Below are positions 59,918 through 64,000 of a DNA stretch of 64,000 bases, piece by piece. A program made the position numbers and the translations under genes. Location: positions 6,506,501 through 6,570,500 of the forward strand of contig NZ_CP023407.1 in assembly GCF_003665435.1 (NCBI RefSeq), in the 5' to 3' direction. This DNA comes from Streptomyces fungicidicus. GTDB taxonomy: Bacteria > Actinomycetota > Actinomycetes > Streptomycetales > Streptomycetaceae. Under the pieces are notes generated by a model, which saw only the letters and a list, made by a program, of their open reading frames with translations, had not been told where the DNA came from and made no database searches. The stretch's first letter is position 1. The number at the start of each line of letters is the position of its first letter.

Positions 59918-61528
59918 TCACCCGTTCGCGGGAACGAGGGGGTGGGTGGTGGCGGGTGTGTCCGTCTTGCACACGGTGCCGTCGGCGGGGTGGGTGCCGT
60001 GGATGAGGGCGGCGTCGACTGCCTTGTCGACACACGCGTTGGTGCCGTAGGAGCCGTGTCCGACTCCTTCACGTGTGAGCAGGACCGCGGAGTCCAGGGT
60101 TCGGGTCATGTTCTCGGCCCAGTGGTGGGGGGTTACGGGGTCCAGTCGGCCCGCGACCACCAGTGCCGTCGGGGTACCGGCGCCTGTGAGCGGCTTGGTG
60201 ACGCGGTCCTTGTCCGGCGCGGGCCATCGAGCGCAGTTGAGGGCGGAGTAGGCGGCCCGGGGCCCGATGCGCTTGGCCTCGGTGACCACCTTGGTGGCCG
60301 CGGCCTTGTGCGCGGCGATGCCGGCCGGGGTCTGCCAGTCGGCGCAGCGTACCGCGGTGTGGGCTTCGAACATCGCGGTGGGGACGGGGAAGGGGGACAC
60401 GGTGACGCTGCTCCACAAGGTGTAGAGAGGTGCGCCGTTGCCGTCCTGTGCGGCCAGCAGCGCCGAGGTCAGCAACGGCCAGGTGTGCTGGTCGCCGGCC
60501 AGGGCTCGGGTGGCCTCAAGGGCCATGGCGCCGTCGAGTTCGCCGCCCGGCGTGACACCCTCGACGGGTGCGATCCTCAGCGGCTTCGCTTCCAGCGTGT
60601 CGATCAGTGTGTCGAACGCCGCCTGCGGGTCTCCCGCTCCGAACGGGCACACCGCGGTCCCTTCGGCGCGGCAGGTCTCGAACCAGGCGTTGAGCGTCCG
60701 TTCGCTTGCCACGGCGACGTCGTTCAGGAAGGGGAGGGGGTTGCCGAACCACTTGTCGGTGTCGACGGGCGCGTCGAGCACCATCTGGCGGACGCGGTGA
60801 GGGAAGAGGGTGGCGTACATCGGGCCGACCACGGTGCCGTAGGACAGGCCGTAGTACGTGATCTTGTCCTCGCCGAGCGCGGAGCGGACCTGGTCGATGT
60901 CGCGGGCCACGTTGTCGGTGGACAGGCCGGCCAGGAACTTCTTGCTCTGGTGTTCGGCGCAGCCATCGGTGAACGCGGCGGCATCGGCCAGCAGCCGCGG
61001 CAGGGCTTTGCCCCCGGGGACGGCCGGGTCGAAGGCGGTGCCGGCGGCGTCGGCTCGCTGCTTGTCGGTCAGGCAGCGAACGGCCCGCGATTGGCCGACG
61101 CCGCGCGGGTCCATGGCGATGACGTCGAACCGGGCGAGCACCTCGGCCGAGAAGGCGCCGGGAGTGCCGGCTGTCTTGGGCAGATTGCGCAGTGTCTCGG
61201 TGGCGGAGACTCCGGGGCCGCCCGGGTTGAAGAGCAGGCTGCCGATGCGCTGGTCGGGATCAGTGGCCCGGTGCCGCATGACCGCGAGCGGGATCTGCGC
61301 GCCCTCGGGCTCGGTGTATTCCTGCGGCACCTCGATCGTGGCGCACTCGAGGTTCTTCCCGCACGAGCTCCACGCGAGTGGGTCCGGGGACGGGACGGAG
61401 GCCGACGTGGCTCCTGCGGACGCGCCGCGCGTCCCCGAAGCGCCGGGCGAACACCCGGTCAGGGCCATGAGTGCTGCGGCGAACGCCACCCCGTACCGGG
61501 CGGCGGGCCTCGACCTCGACTGGATCAT
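59918..61528 (-). CDS. Lipoprotein S33 TAP-like peptidase, copy 2
   Basis: The 536-residue protein has a lipoprotein signal, with LMALTGC as lipobox near residue 26, so it should be tethered outside the membrane. The oxyanion region is FNPGGPGVSAT, the nucleophile elbow is YYGLSYGTVVG, the acid is in VAGRLDPVTPHH and the His is in REGVGHGSYG. It is a paralogue of the gene at 58195, and both run in the same direction. The ATG at 61528 follows an AAAGGAAG site. It follows the small membrane-protein gene after 44 bases. Confidence 0.88.
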   Translation of the reverse strand: MIQSRSRPAARYGVAFAAALMALTGCSPGASGTRGASAGATSASVPSPDPLAWSSCGKNLECATIEVPQEYTEPEGAQIPLAVMRHRATDPDQRIGSLLFNPGGPGVSATETLRNLPKTAGTPGAFSAEVLARFDVIAMDPRGVGQSRAVRCLTDKQRADAAGTAFDPAVPGGKALPRLLADAAAFTDGCAEHQSKKFLAGLSTDNVARDIDQVRSALGEDKITYYGLSYGTVVGPMYATLFPHRVRQMVLDAPVDTDKWFGNPLPFLNDVAVASERTLNAWFETCRAEGTAVCPFGAGDPQAAFDTLIDTLEAKPLRIAPVEGVTPGGELDGAMALEATRALAGDQHTWPLLTSALLAAQDGNGAPLYTLWSSVTVSPFPVPTAMFEAHTAVRCADWQTPAGIAAHKAAATKVVTEAKRIGPRAAYSALNCARWPAPDKDRVTKPLTGAGTPTALVVAGRLDPVTPHHWAENMTRTLDSAVLLTREGVGHGSYGTNACVDKAVDAALIHGTHPADGTVCKTDTPATTHPLVPANG

Positions 61529-61572
61529 GAGGATCTTCCTTTCTCCGTACTCGTGACGTTCACGTCGAGGGG

Positions 61573-62220
61573 TCAGCGTCCGGCCGCGTCGAGCAGCGGG
61601 GAGTACCGCAGGCGGAGCGCGCGCTCCATGCTCGCCAGTACGGCCCCGCCCCCCAGTGCGAGGTTCAGCCAGATCGGCAGGTGGATCGGCGATTCGAACG
61701 TTCCGACCCGCTGCATGACGGGGGGAATGCGGGAGAGGGGTTCGGCGAGCTGCACCAGGTTCAGGCCCACCCCGATGACGAGCAGCAGCACCGATCCGAT
61801 GCCGATCGCCCGGCTCAGTCCCGGATGGCGGGCGCCGAAACGCGCCCGCCGTCCCTCCGCCGAGGCCGGGTCGGGCGTGAGCTGACGCGGCTCTCCGTCC
61901 CGGGGGCGGTAGTGGCAGCGTTTGATGCCGTAGTCGCTCATCGCCACCTCGATGACACCGCCGTCGACAGGGAAGGCCGCGGGCAGTTTCGACTCGGCCA
62001 CGTGCCTGCCGTCCAGGAACAGATGCGCCCGGATCCTGCTGTTGTCCAACCGCGCCCAGTGCCGTACGTCGACGGCGTGCAGGCGGGCGTGCCCGTCGGC
62101 ACCGGGAAGCCGTAGCCAGAACAGGGAGCGCAGCGGGAGCTGCCACCAGTGGAACCGCTGCAGTTCCCTGCCGTCTCCCGGCTTGAGGCGCTTCGATGCC
62201 GCCCACTGCTTCCACGCCAT
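61573..62220 (-). CDS. Membrane protein of unknown function, probably in the peptidase operon
   Basis: The 215-residue protein has a soluble beta-rich N-terminal part (RIRAHLFLDGRHVAESKLPA, VDGGVIEVAMSDYGIKRCHY). Two transmembrane helices follow, near residues 137-155 and 182-200 (IGIGSVLLLVIGVGLNLVQL, LNLALGGGAVLA). I do not recognise a family. It begins 37 bases from the TetR operator and is the first gene of the TetR-facing operon with the lipoprotein peptidase. Confidence 0.75.
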   Translation of the reverse strand: MAWKQWAASKRLKPGDGRELQRFHWWQLPLRSLFWLRLPGADGHARLHAVDVRHWARLDNSRIRAHLFLDGRHVAESKLPAAFPVDGGVIEVAMSDYGIKRCHYRPRDGEPRQLTPDPASAEGRRARFGARHPGLSRAIGIGSVLLLVIGVGLNLVQLAEPLSRIPPVMQRVGTFESPIHLPIWLNLALGGGAVLASMERALRLRYSPLLDAAGR

Positions 62221-62256
62221 GCTCCGCCCAACCCCTTCGCGTCACGGCCGCACCTC

Positions 62257-62316
62257 ACTAGTACAGCGTGTTAGCGGGACGGTAGCACACTGTACTAGTA
62301 CGGCGTACTAGTACAG
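62257..62316. promoter_or_regulatory. TetR operator: 27-base palindrome plus a half-site
   Basis: CTGTACTAGTAC (62290-62301), centre GGC, and its complement (62305-62316) form a perfect dyad directly before the TetR gene. A related ACTAGTACAG half-site lies at 62257-62266, closer to the membrane-protein gene. Both promoters could be covered. Confidence 0.85.
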
Positions 62317-62348
62317 TGGGGAATCAGGAGAAGCGAAGGGGAGCGGGT

Positions 62349-62960
62349 ATGGAAACGCGCGAGAAGATCCTCCAGGCCGCTGCGGAGATGCTCGCCGAGG
62401 ACATGGCGGCGAAGCTGAGCGTGCGAGCGGTCGCCGCGCGTGCGGGAGTGAGCACCGGCTCGCTGAGGTTCCACTTCCCCACCCAGCGCGCCCTGCAGGA
62501 CAGCCTGCTCGCGCGGATCTACGATCACCTGCTGCCCGGCGACCCGATCCGGGACCGGACGCTGTCGCCCCGTGAGCGGCTGCTGAACTGTCTGCGGCAG
62601 GTCCTCGCACCGCTCGGCACCAGCGAAGACGCGCGAACCGCGTGGGGCACCATGTATCGGACCTTCATCGAACCCGAGCCGACCGAACAGGTACGCGCCG
62701 CTTACCTCCGCCTCGAACGGGAGTCGGAGCGCCGGGTCGAACACTGGCTGACCGTGCTCGAGGAGGAGGGTGCTCTGTCCCCGGGGGGCCACACCCGCAA
62801 CCTCAAGTTCCTTCTCACGGTCCTCAACGGGCTCTCGGTCGAACGCGCCCTGCCCTCCCGCGAATCCGTCCTCGTCGCCGAGACCGAGACCCTCAACGCC
62901 GCCGTCGACCACGTCCTCTCCACCGGCCCCGCACCACCCGCCGGGCCGACTCGGCCGTGA
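62349..62960 (+). CDS. TetR-family regulator
   Basis: The 203-residue protein starts METREKILQAAAEMLAEDMA, with recognition helix region GVSTGSLRFHFPTQRAL. An all-helical effector domain follows. It is divergent from the membrane-protein/peptidase genes and its own start is 32 bases from a perfect 27-base dyad, so autoregulation and control of that operon are likely. The effector is unknown. Confidence 0.88.
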   Translation: METREKILQAAAEMLAEDMAAKLSVRAVAARAGVSTGSLRFHFPTQRALQDSLLARIYDHLLPGDPIRDRTLSPRERLLNCLRQVLAPLGTSEDARTAWGTMYRTFIEPEPTEQVRAAYLRLERESERRVEHWLTVLEEEGALSPGGHTRNLKFLLTVLNGLSVERALPSRESVLVAETETLNAAVDHVLSTGPAPPAGPTRP

Positions 62961-63189
62961 AGCGAATCCCGAAACAGCATGCTTCGGCGGGGTCGATATC
63001 TGTGCCCGCGAGCTGAGATTTCATCGCTCGCTCCCGTTCGACCCGACCAAGAGCGGCGTGGCGGAATCGATGAAGGGCGTCACGCCTGAGCTGGTCACCG
63101 GTGAGTCCAGCCGCGAGCAGTTCAGACAGACGCTCGGCTGGGGTCTTCCAGGGCGGGTCTCCGGGCGGCCCGGGGTACGGGTGCTCGCC

Positions 63190-63445
63190 AGGGCAGCCTT
63201 GTGTCCACGACGGACGGGGCTGCCTTGTACCTCGCGGATGCCTGCCGGCCGTCGAGCCAACGCTTGCCGGTGTGGCGGTTGATGCCGATGATCCGGCAGG
63301 CTTTCCGTGTTCCCTCTTCCGAGATTCACGAGCCGGAGGTGTTCCTCCCGCTCAGGGTCCGGCCTCCTGGGTCTCTGAAGACCGCCGGTCCTTCCGGATC
63401 CCGAAGTCCCTCGCACCCCTTGGGCTGGGGTGTTGCGACGACCAC
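63190..63445 (-). pseudogene. IS30-type transposase N-terminal remnant
   Basis: The minus strand reads DPEREEHLRLVNLGRGN and then, after a one-base frame change, ACRIIGINRHTGKRWLDGRQ and ASARYKAAP. This follows the helix-turn-helix of IS30-family transposases. The catalytic part is missing. The rest of the 62961-63492 interval holds no supported gene. Confidence 0.65.
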
Positions 63446-63492
63446 TGGAACGGAAGCGTGCCGGTCGGGCCTCTGTGTCGTGGGTCGGTGAG

Positions 63493-63852
63493 TCAGTGGT
63501 CGGAGTAGCTGAAGTTGCCCACGGTCCAAGCACTGACGTCCTCGATCGCGACGCGGTACATCCCGCCTGTCTCCGGGATCCCCACCGGACCCTGCAGGAT
63601 CCGGGCGACGTGGAAATGCAGATGCGTGGGCGGTCCGTCTTTCCTCGCGGGGGTGTCGAAGACGGCGGAGAACTCGCCCAGGTCGGCGGAGTCCGTCAGC
63701 ACCTCCGACACCCTCTGCCGCCACATGGCTTCCGGTGCCAGCCGACCGGTGATGACAGCACCACTGGTGACCACGGTCAGGGACATCTGATTGCTCTGCT
63801 CGGACTCCACAAGGGCGGCTATCGCAACGAGCAGCTCGTCAGGCTTCGGCAT
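63493..63852 (-). CDS. Small protein of unknown function, weakly GvpU-like
   Basis: The 119-residue protein begins MPKPDELLVAIAALVESEQS and has alternating beta strands (MSLTVVTSGAVITGRLAPEA, THLHFHVARIL, YRVAIEDVSAWTVGNF). The opening pattern of an acidic helix followed by a TL-x-V-x-G-x-x-I-x-G strand recalls GvpU-type gas-vesicle accessory proteins. That is a weak impression and no other gvp genes are present. Confidence 0.6.
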   Translation of the reverse strand: MPKPDELLVAIAALVESEQSNQMSLTVVTSGAVITGRLAPEAMWRQRVSEVLTDSADLGEFSAVFDTPARKDGPPTHLHFHVARILQGPVGIPETGGMYRVAIEDVSAWTVGNFSYSDH

Positions 63853-63912
63853 GAGATCGCATTCTATGCACCAGCGGGATCCTCATCGTCGAACCGCAGT
63901 AAATCTCGAACG

Positions 63913-64000
63913 GTGGATGACAGCAGACGAGTCGCTGGGATCAACCTGCAGTTCCTGTACCAGGGCGAGTCCCTCACCGCGGGCGGCCCCTACAGCCGAC
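63913..64000 (+). CDS. Partial gene running off the right edge
   Basis: From a GTG at 63913 the frame reads VDDSRRVAGINLQFLYQGES and continues to the window edge without a stop. The segment INLQFLYQGES with LTAGGPYSR looks like a protein core. No Shine-Dalgarno sequence is visible and the start may be elsewhere. No family is assigned. Confidence 0.4.
   Translation, partial: MDDSRRVAGINLQFLYQGESLTAGGPYSR

Noticed and set aside
57196..60006. Plus-strand open frame of over 900 codons
   Set aside because: It runs through arsC in the wrong frame and opposite the S33 peptidase. No motifs are present.
63493..63852. Gas-vesicle cluster suggested by the GvpU-like protein
   Set aside because: No other gvp genes lie nearby, and the similarity is too weak to call a gas-vesicle locus.

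Overview
The window is a high-GC actinobacterial chromosome segment, almost certainly Streptomyces. The evidence is the strong G/C bias at third codon positions, frequent GTG starts, and genes typical of the genus: sepH, cutRS, proteins of the DUF3071, DUF3093, DUF3159, DUF3710 and DUF4193 families, a secreted collagenase, and a streptogrisin-type protease.

Positions 1 to 28771 are conserved chromosomal backbone. In order they hold a membrane-anchored HTH protein, an L,D-transpeptidase-like secreted protein, a VOC protein, a sulfurtransferase, sepH, a sugar-lactone oxidase, an MFS exporter, coproporphyrin ferrochelatase, an inositol monophosphatase family protein, cutRS, a run of conserved small proteins ending in dut, a lone ABC ATPase, kdpDE, two TrkA/RCK proteins, a PfkB kinase, a KimA-like potassium permease and a TrmA/RumA-type RNA methyltransferase. 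From memory, this order matches the region of S. coelicolor that carries the red (prodiginine) cluster, but no red genes are present here. KdpDE, the TrkA pair and the KimA-like permease make 18.0-27.4 kb a potassium-handling neighbourhood without a KdpFABC pump.

Positions 28772 to 49868 look like two integrated accessory segments accreted at the 3' end of the RNA methyltransferase gene. The last 18-20 codons of that gene recur as two extra in-phase copies, each with its own stop codon, at 43.15 and 49.81 kb. Short TGACGCTC repeats that could be integrase arm sites flank them. No intact integrase is visible. Segment A (28.8-43.1 kb) carries transposase, LuxR and toxin-antitoxin remnants, a TetR-controlled MMPL-DUF3817 fusion with a monooxygenase, an orphan peptide-binding protein, collagenase, an S1 protease, a LysR regulator and an anti-sigma-type ATPase. 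Segment B (43.2-49.8 kb) carries an ATPase-nuclease fusion behind a perfect palindrome, an XRE/methionine aminopeptidase pair, a shattered Tn3 transposase and a hydrolase/CGNR regulator pair.

Positions 49869 to 64000 hold a SulP transporter with a divergent MerR regulator, then an arsenic resistance region (flavin monooxygenase, ArsR, second flavoprotein, Acr3 pump, second ArsR, ArsC). Broken copies of arsC and trxB and a histidine-kinase tail surround the ArsC gene. Next come two tandem S33 TAP-like secreted peptidases, a small membrane protein and a divergent TetR gene whose 27-bp operator lies between them. The window ends with an IS30 remnant, a small unidentified protein and a gene running off the edge. 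No tRNA, rRNA or CRISPR array was recognised.
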